Source of the DNA: an uncultured Poribacteria bacterium
GTDB taxonomy: Bacteria > Poribacteria > WGA-4E > WGA-3G
Length of the DNA: 64,000 nt
Direction: 5' to 3'
NCBI GenBank assembly: GCA_951812525.1
Contig: OX638316.1
Coordinates: 2,722,506-2,786,505, forward strand
Shown: in pieces, positions 17,803-27,695 of the stretch
Numbering within the stretch: position 1 is the stretch's first letter
How the letters are laid out: each line of letters starts with the position of its first letter
Position numbers and translations under genes: made by a program
Notes under the pieces: generated by a model
What the model saw: only the letters and a program-made list of their open reading frames with translations
Told to the model about the DNA's origin: nothing
Databases searched by the model: none

Positions 17803-19062
17803 ATGGAAACACTGACGATTGTGAATGGCGACATCTATACCCCAACGCATTATGGACAGGGGAGCATCGTCATTCAGGATGACACATTTTCAACTATAAC
17901 GACAGATGCGCTGCAGCCAACAGGCGACGTTATCGATGCCTCTGGATGTCTTGTTATTCCGGGGTTGATTGATGGATTGGTGCATGGAGGTGGTGGTTGT
18001 GACAGTATGACGGGCGAGGTCGAAGATGTCGCCGCAATCGCTCGTGCACATGCCCGTAGTGGTGTTACCTCGTTGGTGTTGGGTATCTCCTCAGGGAGCA
18101 TGGCGCAGATTAACGATGCCCTAACGGCTATCGCATATATCGTCGACGAGCCAGTAGTAGACGGCGCGCGGATTTTGGGGTCGTATGTAGAGGGAAAGTT
18201 TGGGAGTCTCGCCAAAAACGGAGCGCAGAACGCGAAATACATTACACAGCCGAATTTTGAAGAATTCCACGCCATGTGGGCGGCTTCTGATGGAACCTTG
18301 AAGGTCATTTCTGTCGCTCCCGAAAACGATGAAAATTTTCAGTTCATCAAGCATCTCGCAACCTTCAGAACAGATGCCTATAACGATATCGTCATCGCCA
18401 TGGGGCACACAAACGCGACTTACGAGCAGGCAATGGCAGCGATTGATGCCGGTATAACCCGTGCCACACATACCTACAACGGTATGAGCGGTATGCACCA
18501 CCGTGAACTCGGTGCGATTGAAGCCGTTCTCTCCCACCCAGATATCCATGCAGAACTCATCGTTGATGAACACCATGTCCATCCGTTTTGGGGCAGTCAT
18601 TTGATTCGGCAAAAAGGTGTTCACGCTGTCGGGTTAATTACAGATTGCACGGAACTCGCTGGTGTGCCTTCTGAAGACTGGCAGGCGACGGCAACGTATA
18701 TTCCTGATATTGATGCCTATCGCCTTAGCGAGGACGCAATTTCTGAAAAGGATACAGCCTTTGAAGCCAGTAGCACCGAGAAGTACATCCGTAACAACGC
18801 AATGTGGCTTGATATTGGTAAACCGACCGAACGCCTCGCTGGTGCCACAATTACCCTTATCGATGGTGTCCGCAATGTCATGAACTGGGGTTATTCTCTG
18901 GAAGAGGCATTAACGATGGCAACATTGACCCCCGCCCAAAATTTAGAGGTCGCGTCATCGGTGGGTTCAATCGAAACCGGGAAAACGGCGGATGTTGTTA
19001 TTGTTGATGCGGATTTAAGCGTTCAGAACGTTGTTTTACGTGGGAAATTACTGGAAAATTAA
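17803..19062 (+). CDS. NagA-like amidohydrolase (N-acetylglucosamine-6-phosphate deacetylase family)
   Basis: A 419-residue TIM-barrel amidohydrolase. Conserved elements are CLVIPGLIDGLVHGG, the metal Glu in SYVEGKF, AMGHTNATYEQA, ATHTYNGMSGMHHRE, ELIVDEHHVHP and the catalytic Asp in LITDCTELAG. The first metal motif, usually H-x-H, reads L-V-H, and the usual EGPF is EGKF, so substrate or metal use may differ from true NagA. It follows the ThuA-like gene closely and may be in one operon with it. Confidence 0.82.
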   Translation: METLTIVNGDIYTPTHYGQGSIVIQDDTFSTITTDALQPTGDVIDASGCLVIPGLIDGLVHGGGGCDSMTGEVEDVAAIARAHARSGVTSLVLGISSGSMAQINDALTAIAYIVDEPVVDGARILGSYVEGKFGSLAKNGAQNAKYITQPNFEEFHAMWAASDGTLKVISVAPENDENFQFIKHLATFRTDAYNDIVIAMGHTNATYEQAMAAIDAGITRATHTYNGMSGMHHRELGAIEAVLSHPDIHAELIVDEHHVHPFWGSHLIRQKGVHAVGLITDCTELAGVPSEDWQATATYIPDIDAYRLSEDAISEKDTAFEASSTEKYIRNNAMWLDIGKPTERLAGATITLIDGVRNVMNWGYSLEEALTMATLTPAQNLEVASSVGSIETGKTADVVIVDADLSVQNVVLRGKLLEN

Positions 19063-19100
19063 AGAATTTCCTAAATTTTTTCCTGTTTTTCAAAAAAAAT

Positions 19101-19130
19101 TTGACAAACCCTCATACTATAGTGTATAAT
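19101..19130 (+). promoter_or_regulatory. Consensus promoter for the str operon
   Basis: TTGACA (19101-19106), an 18-base spacer and TATAAT (19125-19130), both hexamers consensus. Predicted start near 19137, about 165 bases before rpsL. Confidence 0.87.
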
Positions 19131-19136
19131 ATTTGT

Positions 19137-19301
19137 TTTGGAAACCGTATTCAATCTTTTATGGAAACGGGGGCAATTATTCGGAAACATCTAACGTTGT
19201 GCCTAACATCCTACGTTAATTTGTTCTACTGAAACCGTGATGCCCCGCGTGGGGCTTTTTTAATTCACAAGCCCGTATATCTGGTGTAACGGAGGTGCAA
19301 A
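19137..19301 (+). promoter_or_regulatory. Structured rpsL leader, candidate attenuator
   Basis: The leader contains GGGGGCA at 19169-19175, an imperfect hairpin TAACGT (19192-19197)/ACGTTA (19213-19218), two copies of GAAACCGT (19141 and 19231), and then an intrinsic terminator at 19242-19261. GGGGCA can pair with TGCCCC (19241-19246), which is the left arm of the terminator, giving a plausible antiterminator. The regulator is unknown; a short independent RNA ended by the terminator is the alternative. Confidence 0.6.
19242..19261 (+). terminator. Intrinsic terminator inside the str leader
   Basis: GCCCC (19242-19246), loop GCGT, GGGGC (19251-19255), then six T (19256-19261). It lies between the promoter and rpsL, so full-length transcription of the operon must read through it. 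Confidence 0.8.
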
Positions 19302-19673
19302 ATGCCAACAATTAACCAGTTAATCAAAAAACCGCGCAAGCGGTACCGGAAGAAAACGAAATCGCCGGTGCTACAGCAGTGTCCCCAGCGTCGCGGTATC
19401 TGTTTACAGGTAAAAACAGTGACGCCGAACAAACCTAATTCGGCGCTGCGTAAGGTCGCTCGTGTGCGTTTTACTTCTGGTTACGAAGCTACCTGTTACA
19501 TTCCGGGGATCGACCACAATTTGCAAGAACACTCAGTCGTTTTAGTCCGCGGTGGACGTGTCAAGGACCTTTCTAATGTGCGTTATCACATTGTGCGCGG
19601 CAAATTGGATACCGCAGGTGTTGACAACCGTCGCCAGGGGCGTTCAAAGTACGGCGCTCGCAAACCTGGCTAA
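19302..19673 (+). CDS. rpsL: 30S ribosomal protein S12
   Basis: A 123-residue decoding-centre protein with [20 protein letters not shown] (the streptomycin-region lysine is present) and VRGGRVKDL. The C-terminus ends in [13 protein letters not shown] as expected. GGAGGT precedes the ATG. First gene of the str operon. Confidence 0.98.
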   Translation: MPTINQLIKKPRKRYRKKTKSPVLQQCPQRRGICLQVKTVTPNKPNSALRKVARVRFTSGYEATCYIPGIDHNLQEHSVVLVRGGRVKDLSNVRYHIVRGKLDTAGVDNRRQGRSKYGARKPG

Positions 19674-19691
19674 AAAAGGGAGGAATAGCTG

Positions 19692-20162
19692 ATGCCCAGA
19701 CGTGGAAACGTTGCCAAGCGCGATGTTAACCCTGACGCAACGTACAACAGCAAACTGGTTTCAAAGTTTATTAATAGCCTTATGTTGGATGGAAAGAAGA
19801 GCACGGCGCAGTCCATCCTGTACGAGAGTTTGAAGATTATCGAATCACGGACGAGTGAAGATGGTTTCACTATCTTCAAACAGGCGATTAACAACGTCAA
19901 GCCGGTATTAGAAATTCGGCCAAGACGTGTAGGCAGCCAGACCTACCAAGTTCCAGTTGATGTAAAGGCAGAACGGAAACAACGGCTTGCTTTCAGTTGG
20001 ATTATCCAATCCGCTCGTTCTCGCGGCGAAAGACGGATGGCAGAACGCCTCGCAGGCGAGATATTAGATGCCTCGCGCAACGAAGGTGGCGCAATCCGTA
20101 GAAAAATGGATCAGCATCGGATGGCAGATGCCAACCGTGCCTTTGCACATTATCGGTGGTAA
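19692..20162 (+). CDS. rpsG: 30S ribosomal protein S7
   Basis: A 156-residue 16S-head-binding primary assembly protein: MPRRGNVAKRDVNPDATYNS, KFINSLMLDGKKSTAQSILY, VRPRRVGSQTYQVPV-like block (here RPRRVGSQTYQVPV) and ANRAFAHYRW. It lies 18 bases after rpsL, behind GGGAGGAATAG. Confidence 0.98.
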   Translation: MPRRGNVAKRDVNPDATYNSKLVSKFINSLMLDGKKSTAQSILYESLKIIESRTSEDGFTIFKQAINNVKPVLEIRPRRVGSQTYQVPVDVKAERKQRLAFSWIIQSARSRGERRMAERLAGEILDASRNEGGAIRRKMDQHRMADANRAFAHYRW

Positions 20163-20167
20163 AAACG

Positions 20168-20196
20168 TAAGCGCGGTCCACGGACCGCAACTTACT
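20168..20196 (+). promoter_or_regulatory. Hairpin between rpsG and fusA
   Basis: GCGGTC (20174-20179), loop CACG, GACCGC (20184-20189), extended by GTAAG (20168-20172) with CTTAC (20192-20196). No T-run follows, so it is not a terminator. It could be a translational control or processing site for the str operon. Confidence 0.5.
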
Positions 20197-20220
20197 AATG
20201 AATAATAGGAGTCACTCACC

Positions 20221-22338
20221 GTGGCAGATAAAAAACAAAATACCCCACATCGCTTGGAATTGCCCCACATGCGAAATATTGGCGTCATGGCACATATTGA
20301 TGCCGGCAAGACCACTGTGACCGAGCGGATCTTGTATTATACCGGTAGAGTCTATCGTATCGGTGATGTGGATGACGGCACCACCACTATGGATTGGATG
20401 GTGCAAGAGCAGGAACGCGGTATCACAATCACTGCAGCCGCAACAACCTGCCAGTGGAAAAAACACCATATTAATATTATTGATACACCGGGGCATATTG
20501 ATTTCACCGTCGAGGTTGAACGCTCACTTCGCGTCCTTGATGGTGCAGTCGCCGTTTTCTGCGCAGTCGGTGGAGTTGAACCCCAATCTGAAACCGTCTG
20601 GAGACAGGCTGATAAATACGATATACCGCGAATCGCCTTTGTTAATAAGATGGATCGAACCGGTGCAGATTTCTTTCGCACTCTCGAAATGATGGAAGAG
20701 CGGCTCGGTGCTAACGCAATTCCAGTGCAACTGCCAATCGGTTCAGCAGAGCAATTTACAGGTATCGTTGATCTCATCTCAATGAAAGGGCAGATTTGGA
20801 ACGTATCTGCAGCTTCTGGACGCGACGGCAGCCTCATCCAGGAAACGGACATCCCCAGAGAAATGGAAGAGATGGCACACGAGTATCGCGAACGCATGTT
20901 GGAGTCTATCGCTGATTCTGATGAAGAACTCCTTCTCAAATACTTGGACGGTGCTGAAATCTCGCCAGAAGAAATTAAAGCAGGGCTCCGTAATGGTGTG
21001 GTCACGGGTAAAATTGTCCCAATCCTCTGTGGAACAGCTTTAAAGAACAAAGGCGTTCAGCCGCTTTTGGACGGAATCGTCTCTTACCTTCCAGCTCCGA
21101 CGGATGTACCACCAGTAGTGGGCTTCCATCCGAAGACTGAAGAAGACGAAGTCCGACGCCCCAATGAGAACGATCCTTTCTGTGCACTGGCGTTCAAAAT
21201 TACAACAGATCCACATGTTGGCAAACTGACGTATCTCCGTGTGTATTCTGGTGTCCTCAAGAAAGGTGATACCGTTTACAACAGTAAAACTCGTAAGCAT
21301 GAGCGGATTGGACGTTTGATGCAGATGCATGCCAACAAACGCGAAGAACATGATGCCGTTTACGCTGGTGACATCGCTGCGGCAATCGGATTAAAAGATC
21401 TCTCGACTGGCGATACACTTTGTGATCCGAAAGCGCATATTACCTTAGAAACAATGGTATTCCCGCTGCCAGTGATGGCTATCGCAGTTGAGCCTCGCAC
21501 ACAATCCGATATCGATAAATTGAACCTTGCCCTCTCAAAACTTGCCGAAGAAGATCCAACCTTTAAAGTCCATCAAGATCCTGAAACAGGACAGACCTTG
21601 CTTTCAGGAATGGGTGAACTTCACTTAGAAATCATCGTTGATAGACTCGTCCGCGAGTTTAATGTCTCAGCGAATGTTGGTAACCCAGAAGTCGCCTATC
21701 GGGAAACGATTCTTGATTCCGTTACGTCTGTCGGACGTTTCGTACGTCAATCTGGTGGTAGAGGTCAATTCGGACACGTTGTTATTGAAGTAGAACCCCT
21801 TGAAAAAGGCACCGGCTTTGAATTTAAAGATGAAACTAAGGGCGGTGTTATTCCGCAAGAGTACATTCCAGCCGTGCAAAAAGGGATTGAGAATGCTATG
21901 AACACGGGGGTCCTGGCAGGCTATCCCGTCGTTGATGTATCGGTGAAGCTCGTTGATGGATCCCACCACGCTGTTGATTCGTCCGAAATGGCTTTCTCCA
22001 TAGCAGGTTCTATGGCGTTCAAAGATGCACTAAAACGTGGTACGCCGACGCTGCTTGAACCTATTATGGATGTTGAGGTCATCGTCCCTGACGAGTATCT
22101 TGGCAAGGTGATAGGCGATCTAAATTCTCGGCGCGCACAAATACGTGAAACGGAAACACAAGCTAAATCTCGTATTCAAGTTGTTCGTTCTGATGTGCCT
22201 CTCTCAGAAATGTTTGGATATGTCAAGGCACTTAGATCCCTCACACAGGGTAGAGCCACCTACTCTATGGAATTTTCACACTATAACGAAGTCCCCGCAA
22301 GTGTAATGGAGGACTTAATTTCATCAGCGAAACGTTAA
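20221..22338 (+). CDS. fusA: Elongation factor G
   Basis: A 705-residue translocation GTPase. G-domain motifs [18 protein letters not shown] and NKMDRTGAD; domain IV begins with the [10 protein letters not shown]-type block ([17 protein letters not shown]) and domain V ends the protein. The start is GTG at 20221 behind TAGGAG. Normal length and str-operon position. Confidence 0.98.
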   Translation: MADKKQNTPHRLELPHMRNIGVMAHIDAGKTTVTERILYYTGRVYRIGDVDDGTTTMDWMVQEQERGITITAAATTCQWKKHHINIIDTPGHIDFTVEVERSLRVLDGAVAVFCAVGGVEPQSETVWRQADKYDIPRIAFVNKMDRTGADFFRTLEMMEERLGANAIPVQLPIGSAEQFTGIVDLISMKGQIWNVSAASGRDGSLIQETDIPREMEEMAHEYRERMLESIADSDEELLLKYLDGAEISPEEIKAGLRNGVVTGKIVPILCGTALKNKGVQPLLDGIVSYLPAPTDVPPVVGFHPKTEEDEVRRPNENDPFCALAFKITTDPHVGKLTYLRVYSGVLKKGDTVYNSKTRKHERIGRLMQMHANKREEHDAVYAGDIAAAIGLKDLSTGDTLCDPKAHITLETMVFPLPVMAIAVEPRTQSDIDKLNLALSKLAEEDPTFKVHQDPETGQTLLSGMGELHLEIIVDRLVREFNVSANVGNPEVAYRETILDSVTSVGRFVRQSGGRGQFGHVVIEVEPLEKGTGFEFKDETKGGVIPQEYIPAVQKGIENAMNTGVLAGYPVVDVSVKLVDGSHHAVDSSEMAFSIAGSMAFKDALKRGTPTLLEPIMDVEVIVPDEYLGKVIGDLNSRRAQIRETETQAKSRIQVVRSDVPLSEMFGYVKALRSLTQGRATYSMEFSHYNEVPASVMEDLISSAKR

Positions 22339-22349
22339 GTATTTGTCAT

Positions 22350-22393
22350 GTGCCCGAACTGTGGGAGTGTTACCTCTTCCTGTAAGCGGGCAC
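22350..22393 (+). promoter_or_regulatory. Long hairpin in the fusA-tuf spacer
   Basis: GTGCCCG (22350-22356) pairs with CGGGCAC (22387-22393) around a 30-base loop. There is no T-run. The rest of the 221-base spacer has no convincing promoter and no tRNA gene. Confidence 0.4.
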
Positions 22394-22559
22394 TGTGTTT
22401 GATTAAATGAAACGGTCTGCCATACGCCAATGCGTTTGGCTACCTTATAAAAACGGGATACGCAGTTTTAAGACCAAAATGCTATGTCTATAGTGACAGT
22501 CCTAAAAATCGCGTCTATAACACCCGAAATAACACAATTTTATTGGAGCTCGGACAAAA

Positions 22560-23768
22560 ATGGCTAAGGAAACGTTTGAAAGGACTAAGCCACACGTCAA
22601 TATCGGAACAATCGGCCACGTTGACCACGGTAAAACAACCCTCACGGCTGCTATTACCATGGTCCTCTCCAATCTCGCCAACGAAGATTACGTCATGGAA
22701 TATGATGAAATCGATAAGGCACCTGAAGAAAAAGAGCGTGGTATTACGATTAATACAGCACACGTGGAGTATGAAACTGAGAACCGGCACTACGCACACG
22801 TTGATTGCCCGGGACACGCCGACTATATCAAAAATATGATCACAGGTGCAGCGCAGATGGATGGAGCTATACTCGTTGTGTCTGCTGCTGACGGTCCCAT
22901 GCCGCAAACGCGGGAACACGTACTTCTCGCCCGGCAGGTGAACGTGCCATCTCTCGTCGTCTACCTTAACAAAGCTGACATGGTTGATGACGAAGAGCTT
23001 CTCGAACTCGTTGAACTGGAAGTTCGAGAATTGCTAAGTAGTTATGAGTTCCCCGGTGATGATATTCCTGTCATCACAGGATCTGCTCTTGAGGCTTATG
23101 AAGAAATGGAAGGTGGCGGTGATCCCACTAGCGACGCATGCTCATCCATCCTTGAACTCATGGAAGCAGTTGATGACTTCATTCCTGAACCCACCCGCGA
23201 TATCGAAAAGCCGTTCTTGATGCCGATCGAAGATATCTTCACTATTAGTGGACGTGGTACGGTTGTCACAGGACGTGTTGAACGTGGCATCGTTGAAGTC
23301 GGGAATACCGTTGAAATCGTGGGGCTGCGTGAAACACAAAGCACTGTAGTCACAGGTGTTGAGATGTTCCGTAAACTCCTCAACGAAGGACGTGCTGGCG
23401 ACAATATCGGTGCCTTGATACGTGGTATTGACCGAGAAGGAGTCGAACGCGGGCAGGTGTTGGCAATCCCAGGCACTGTTCAGCCACATACCAAATTTGA
23501 AGCAGAAGCCTACATTCTTACAAAAGATGAAGGCGGACGGCATAATCCCTTCTTTACCGGATACCGTCCACAATTCTATTTCCGGACGACCGATGTAACC
23601 GGACAGATGGAACTGCCTGAAGGCATCGAAATGATCATGCCCGGCGACAACGCACAAATTACCGTTGAACTGTCTAAACCCATCGCGATGGAGGAACAAC
23701 TCCGTTTCGCAATTCGCGAAGGTGGACAGACCATCGGTGCTGGTGTTGTCTCCAAAATTCTTGAGTAA
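22560..23768 (+). CDS. tuf: Elongation factor Tu
   Basis: A 402-residue GTPase that brings aminoacyl-tRNA to the ribosome. [48 protein letters not shown] and [17 protein letters not shown] mark the G domain; domains 2 and 3 are complete ([28 protein letters not shown]). It is slightly longer than E. coli EF-Tu because of an acidic loop near residue 185 ([13 protein letters not shown]). Only one tuf lies in this window. Confidence 0.98.
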   Translation: MAKETFERTKPHVNIGTIGHVDHGKTTLTAAITMVLSNLANEDYVMEYDEIDKAPEEKERGITINTAHVEYETENRHYAHVDCPGHADYIKNMITGAAQMDGAILVVSAADGPMPQTREHVLLARQVNVPSLVVYLNKADMVDDEELLELVELEVRELLSSYEFPGDDIPVITGSALEAYEEMEGGGDPTSDACSSILELMEAVDDFIPEPTRDIEKPFLMPIEDIFTISGRGTVVTGRVERGIVEVGNTVEIVGLRETQSTVVTGVEMFRKLLNEGRAGDNIGALIRGIDREGVERGQVLAIPGTVQPHTKFEAEAYILTKDEGGRHNPFFTGYRPQFYFRTTDVTGQMELPEGIEMIMPGDNAQITVELSKPIAMEEQLRFAIREGGQTIGAGVVSKILE

Positions 23769-23775
23769 TAGATTC

Positions 23776-23800
23776 GGCGGAACTCCGGTTCCGCCTTTTT
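23776..23800 (+). terminator. Intrinsic terminator after tuf
   Basis: GGCGGAAC (23776-23783), loop TCCG, GTTCCGCC (23788-23795), then five T. It separates the str cluster from rpsJ, so the S10 cluster needs its own promoter or read-through. Confidence 0.85.
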
Positions 23801-23895
23801 AAAGGCATCAGCAGAGCGACTTTGAACCGCTATTCTCAGATGAAAGTGAACCTACAAAGGCGTACTTCTCTGCTTGATGAAGGCGATACGATAAG

Positions 23896-24207
23896 ATGGA
23901 CAATCAAAAAATTCGGATCCGGCTCAGGGCGTTTGATTATCGATTGTTGGACCTGTGGTCAAAGCAGATAGCAGATACTGCAAAACGCACAGGTGCAGCG
24001 GTTTCTGGTCCGATTCCATTGCCGACAAAGAAGCATCTCTATACCGTTCAACGTTCAACCTTCAAAGACAAGAAATCGCGTGAACAATTTGAGATGCGTA
24101 TTCATAAACGTCTGCTGGATATCTCAGAGACAACACCTAAAACTGTTGATGATTTGATGCGGTTGGACCTGCCGGCAGGTGTTGATGTCAAAATTACGCT
24201 GTTGTAG
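23896..24207 (+). CDS. rpsJ: 30S ribosomal protein S10
   Basis: A 103-residue S10/NusE protein: [32 protein letters not shown] and [12 protein letters not shown]. It is also the NusE antitermination factor in other bacteria. It lies 95 bases beyond the terminator and opens the S10 cluster. Confidence 0.97.
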   Translation: MDNQKIRIRLRAFDYRLLDLWSKQIADTAKRTGAAVSGPIPLPTKKHLYTVQRSTFKDKKSREQFEMRIHKRLLDISETTPKTVDDLMRLDLPAGVDVKITLL

Positions 24208-24317
24208 TTGGAGAAATGATTGTTCTCACTCCAGCGGTTTGGAAGCCATAACCTATATATTTGAGAAAATAAATAGGCACCTGGTTTACAAGCCCTATAG
24301 GAGGGGAGCGAGAGAAA

Positions 24318-24959
24318 ATGATTAATGGAATTATAGGCCGCAAAGTCGGCATGACCCAAGTCTTTGAAGAATCAGGAAAAGCAATACCTGTTACCGTTAT
24401 TCAAGCAGGTCCCTGTTCAATTGTCCAACTTAAAACCAAAGAAAAAGACGGATACCAGGCAGTTCAGTTGGGTTTTGGTGAACAGAAAGAGAATCGTACG
24501 AATAGCCCCAAGCGAGGACACTTCGCAAAGGCTGGCGTGGATCCAGCATTCGTCCTTCGTGAATTTCGGGTACAGAGTCTCGATGATGTGTCCGTAGGAA
24601 ACGTCGTTGATGCAAGCGTTTTTTCAGTCGGAGAGTTCGTTGACGTAACCGGTACCTCAAAAGGTCGCGGTTTCACAGGTGTGGTGAAACGCTGGAAATT
24701 CGCTGGCGGTAAGAAAAGCCACGGCGGTGAGCAAGACCTCCGACGGCCAGGGTCGATCGGCGCAAGCGCAACACCATCCCGTGTTTTTAAAGGCAAACGC
24801 ATGGCGGGTCGCTACGGTGCCAAACGGCAGACCGTCCAAAACCTATCCGTGATTCAAGCCGATGCCGAGCGTAACTTATTGGTTGTTAAAGGAGCTGTTC
24901 CCGGTCCACCTAATGGTCTTCTCCTGATTAAAAAGGCATCTAAAGCACTCAGTGCATAG
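24318..24959 (+). CDS. rplC: 50S ribosomal protein L3
   Basis: A 213-residue L3 with the N-terminal block IIGRKVGMTQVFEESGKAIP and the peptidyl-transferase-reaching loop GRGFTGVVKRWKFAGGKKSH plus RRPGSIGASATPSRVFKGKR. GGAGGGGAG precedes the ATG. Confidence 0.97.
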   Translation: MINGIIGRKVGMTQVFEESGKAIPVTVIQAGPCSIVQLKTKEKDGYQAVQLGFGEQKENRTNSPKRGHFAKAGVDPAFVLREFRVQSLDDVSVGNVVDASVFSVGEFVDVTGTSKGRGFTGVVKRWKFAGGKKSHGGEQDLRRPGSIGASATPSRVFKGKRMAGRYGAKRQTVQNLSVIQADAERNLLVVKGAVPGPPNGLLLIKKASKALSA

Positions 24960-25011
24960 GTCGGCAGTTACTACTATTGAACGATTGCCGAGAGGAAGCA
25001 AACACACAGAT

Positions 25012-25668
25012 ATGTCAACTTTAGACGTACGCAACAAATCCGGAGATGTCCTGCATGAAAAGGAATTAGTTGATGCGTTCACCGATGTTGAGGTGAACGG
25101 TCCTGTCATTCACCAGTGTGTTGTTGCCTACCTTGCCAATCAGAGGCAAGGCACCGCTTCAACAAAAACTCGCAGTGATGTCAAGGGTAGTGGCAGAAAG
25201 CTTTACCGGCAAAAGGGAACTGGTAGAGCCCGTGTCGGACACGCTAAATCCCCAATTCGAGTCCACGGTGGTGTGGCATTTGGACCCAAACCCCGCAGCT
25301 ACCGGCAGTATACCCCGAAACGGGTTCGTCGGCTTGGACTCCACAGTGCACTCGCAGACAGGTTCCAGAATCAGCAGTGCATTCTCGTCGAAGATTTTAC
25401 ACTTGAGCGACCACGCACGAAAGATATGATTAACATACTGAATGCCGTGAGCGCACAAGGCAAGGTACTGCTCGTACTTGATGAACCTAACCAGAATATC
25501 CATCTGTCTGTGAGGAACATTCCTAAAGTTAATGTCTGCACATGGAATACGCTCAATGTTTACCAAGTTATGTGGCATGACACATTAGTAATCACAGAGA
25601 AAGCCGTTGAAAAGTTGGAATCCAAGTTCGCTAATACAGGTTCAGAGACAGAAGGATCAGACGCATGA
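25012..25668 (+). CDS. rplD: 50S ribosomal protein L4
   Basis: A 218-residue L4 with the exit-tunnel loop TRSDVKGSGRKLYRQKGTGR. ATG 25012 is preferred to an in-frame ATG at 24952 that overlaps rplC, since homology begins at LDVRNKSGDV; the Shine-Dalgarno (GAGAGGA) is rather far upstream, so the exact start is less certain. Its stop overlaps the rplW start by four bases. Confidence 0.95.
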   Translation: MSTLDVRNKSGDVLHEKELVDAFTDVEVNGPVIHQCVVAYLANQRQGTASTKTRSDVKGSGRKLYRQKGTGRARVGHAKSPIRVHGGVAFGPKPRSYRQYTPKRVRRLGLHSALADRFQNQQCILVEDFTLERPRTKDMINILNAVSAQGKVLLVLDEPNQNIHLSVRNIPKVNVCTWNTLNVYQVMWHDTLVITEKAVEKLESKFANTGSETEGSDA

Positions 25669-25964
25669 AAGATGTATATCAGATTATATTACAGCCGCTG
25701 ATTACGGAGAAAAGCACGATTCTTCGCGAATCTAACAAGTATGCTTTTGTCGTGGATCGCAACGCAACGAAACCTCAAATTCGTCGAGCTGCGGAAGAGC
25801 TGTTCGATATTCATGGGGATGTCCTCAAAGTTCGCACAATGCGCGTTAGTGGTAAGCCGAAAGGCAAAATGTTGCGTTACCAGCGCGGACGTAGACCACA
25901 TTGGAAAAAAGCCGTTATTACGCTAAGAGAAGGCGCAACTATCCAGGCTTTTGAAGCCATATAG
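25665..25964 (+). CDS. rplW: 50S ribosomal protein L23
   Basis: A 99-residue exit-site protein that docks trigger factor and SRP. ILQPLITEKSTILRESNKYAFVVDRNATKPQI is the usual N-terminal half; the GKPKGKMLRYQRGRRPHWKK extension follows. ATGA overlap with rplD implies translational coupling. Confidence 0.97.
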   Translation: MKDVYQIILQPLITEKSTILRESNKYAFVVDRNATKPQIRRAAEELFDIHGDVLKVRTMRVSGKPKGKMLRYQRGRRPHWKKAVITLREGATIQAFEAI

Positions 25965-25987
25965 GATAAGCAAATAAGGAATTCACA

Positions 25988-26803
25988 GTGCCTAAAACAT
26001 ATTCACCTGTAACCCCAAGTCGCCGGTTTATGACCGGCTATACCTTTGAAGAGATTACCCGGAGCAAACCGGAAAAGTCTCTTGTCAAAGGCAGTAAACA
26101 AATGGCTGGGCGGAACACTAGTGGTCGCCTGACGGTAAGACGCCGCGGTGGTGGGCACAAGCGTCGATATCGGATTATCGATTTCAAACGAGATAAATTT
26201 GGTGTGCCAGCCAAAGTCGCTGCAATTGAATATGATCCGAACCGCTCTGCACATATAGCCCTCCTCCATTATGTTGATGGAGAGAAACGATATATCCTCG
26301 CCCCAGTTGGTGTCCAAGTCGGCGACATGTTAAGCTCAGGCGCAGACGCAGAAATTCGGGTTGGAAACGCCTTGCCCCTTGAAAGAATTCCGCTCGGATC
26401 TTCAATCCATAATATAGAGATGCGTCCCGGTAAGGGCGGACAATTAGTACGCAGTGCCGGTACGAGTGCCTCTTTGGTTGACAGAGAAGGAAAGTACGCA
26501 CGTATTCAGCTGCCCTCAGGAGAAATTCGACTCGTTCCTGTGAAAGGTATGGCAACCCTCGGTCAGGTAGGAAACGTCGGTCAGGTTGTTATCGGCAAAG
26601 CAGGACGTTCAAGATGGCTTGGAAAACGTCCGAAGGTCAGAGGCGTGGCGATGAACCCAATTGACCATCCACACGGTGGTGGTGAAGGAAAAAGTTCCGG
26701 TGGTAGACATCCGGTCACCCCGTGGGGTTTTCCGACCAAGGGATATAAAACTCGGAACCCGAAGAAAAAATCGGGTCGATATATTTTCGGAAAACGGAAG
26801 TAG
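25988..26803 (+). CDS. rplB: 50S ribosomal protein L2
   Basis: A 271-residue core protein next to the peptidyl-transferase centre. [20 protein letters not shown], the conserved His region [20 protein letters not shown] and GRYIFGKRK at the end are present. The start is GTG 25988 behind AAGGA. Confidence 0.98.
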   Translation: MPKTYSPVTPSRRFMTGYTFEEITRSKPEKSLVKGSKQMAGRNTSGRLTVRRRGGGHKRRYRIIDFKRDKFGVPAKVAAIEYDPNRSAHIALLHYVDGEKRYILAPVGVQVGDMLSSGADAEIRVGNALPLERIPLGSSIHNIEMRPGKGGQLVRSAGTSASLVDREGKYARIQLPSGEIRLVPVKGMATLGQVGNVGQVVIGKAGRSRWLGKRPKVRGVAMNPIDHPHGGGEGKSSGGRHPVTPWGFPTKGYKTRNPKKKSGRYIFGKRK

Positions 26804-26867
26804 TCCTTTTCCTAACGGCTTCATTCTGCCAAAGGGCTTAATGTCTACAAGATAGAGGAGAAACATA

Positions 26868-27137
26868 ATGGCGCGCTCTCTTAAAAAGGGACCTTACATA
26901 GACCCCAAACTCGTTAGGAAGATAGATGCTATGGAGCGTTCTGGCAGCAAACGAGTAATTCGCACATGGTCCCGCCGGTCGATGATCACCCCTGAGTTGG
27001 TAGGGCACACCTTAGCAATTTACAATGGGAAAAAATTTTTTCCCGTGTATATTACAGAGAATATGGTAGGACACAAGCTCGGTGAATTTTCGCCGACTCG
27101 GACCTTCCGTTCGCACTCAGCTGGTGGCGGTAGATAG
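26868..27137 (+). CDS. rpsS: 30S ribosomal protein S19
   Basis: An 89-residue 16S-head protein: [38 protein letters not shown], and [26 protein letters not shown] precedes the ATG. A 122-base spacer with no clear feature separates it from rplV. Confidence 0.97.
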   Translation: MARSLKKGPYIDPKLVRKIDAMERSGSKRVIRTWSRRSMITPELVGHTLAIYNGKKFFPVYITENMVGHKLGEFSPTRTFRSHSAGGGR

Positions 27138-27259
27138 TTTTGTGATAGCCTCGTGGATCACAGGTGCTTCGCATACCCATTCTTTATTCGGAAATGCGTT
27201 CGGGTATCCTGTTAAGAGAAACGATGAAACCAGAAACATGCTTTTATTAGGAGACACTG

Positions 27260-27613
27260 ATGGAAGCCAGATCGAAGATTAGGAACGCATCGGTTGCACC
27301 GCGGAAAGCACGCTTGATAGCCGATCTCGTCCGTAATCAATATGTTGAGGATGCGTTAAGTCAACTGCGCTTTACGCATAAAGCCGCATCCCCCATAATT
27401 TATAAGCTGATTCAATCAGCCGCTGCCAACGCACAATATCAGGATCCGAACATTGATATCGCAGAATTATATATCAAAGAGATTCGGGTTGATGAGGGGG
27501 TTACGCGGAAATGGATACGACCCCGGGCACGAGGTATGGCAAATAGGATTCTAAAGCGCAGCAGCCATATCACTGTCGTCGTCGATGAGGAGAGTACTGA
27601 GAATGGTGAGTAA
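27260..27613 (+). CDS. rplV: 50S ribosomal protein L22
   Basis: A 117-residue exit-tunnel protein: IRNASVAPRKARLIADLVR and the beta-hairpin block RKWIRPRARGMANRILKRSS. Followed 82 bases later by rpsC, as usual. Confidence 0.97.
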   Translation: MEARSKIRNASVAPRKARLIADLVRNQYVEDALSQLRFTHKAASPIIYKLIQSAAANAQYQDPNIDIAELYIKEIRVDEGVTRKWIRPRARGMANRILKRSSHITVVVDEESTENGE

Positions 27614-27695
27614 CGGCGTGTACATTTACACAGCACCACCCCAGACAACTCAGCCTCCACGTCGCGAACAGGGAAGAACCTGACAGGAGGTTTGT

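Noticed and set aside
20352-21050. Antisense frame of 232 codons inside fusA
   Set aside because: Shadow of the conserved EF-G reading frame; no ribosome site and low-complexity sequence.
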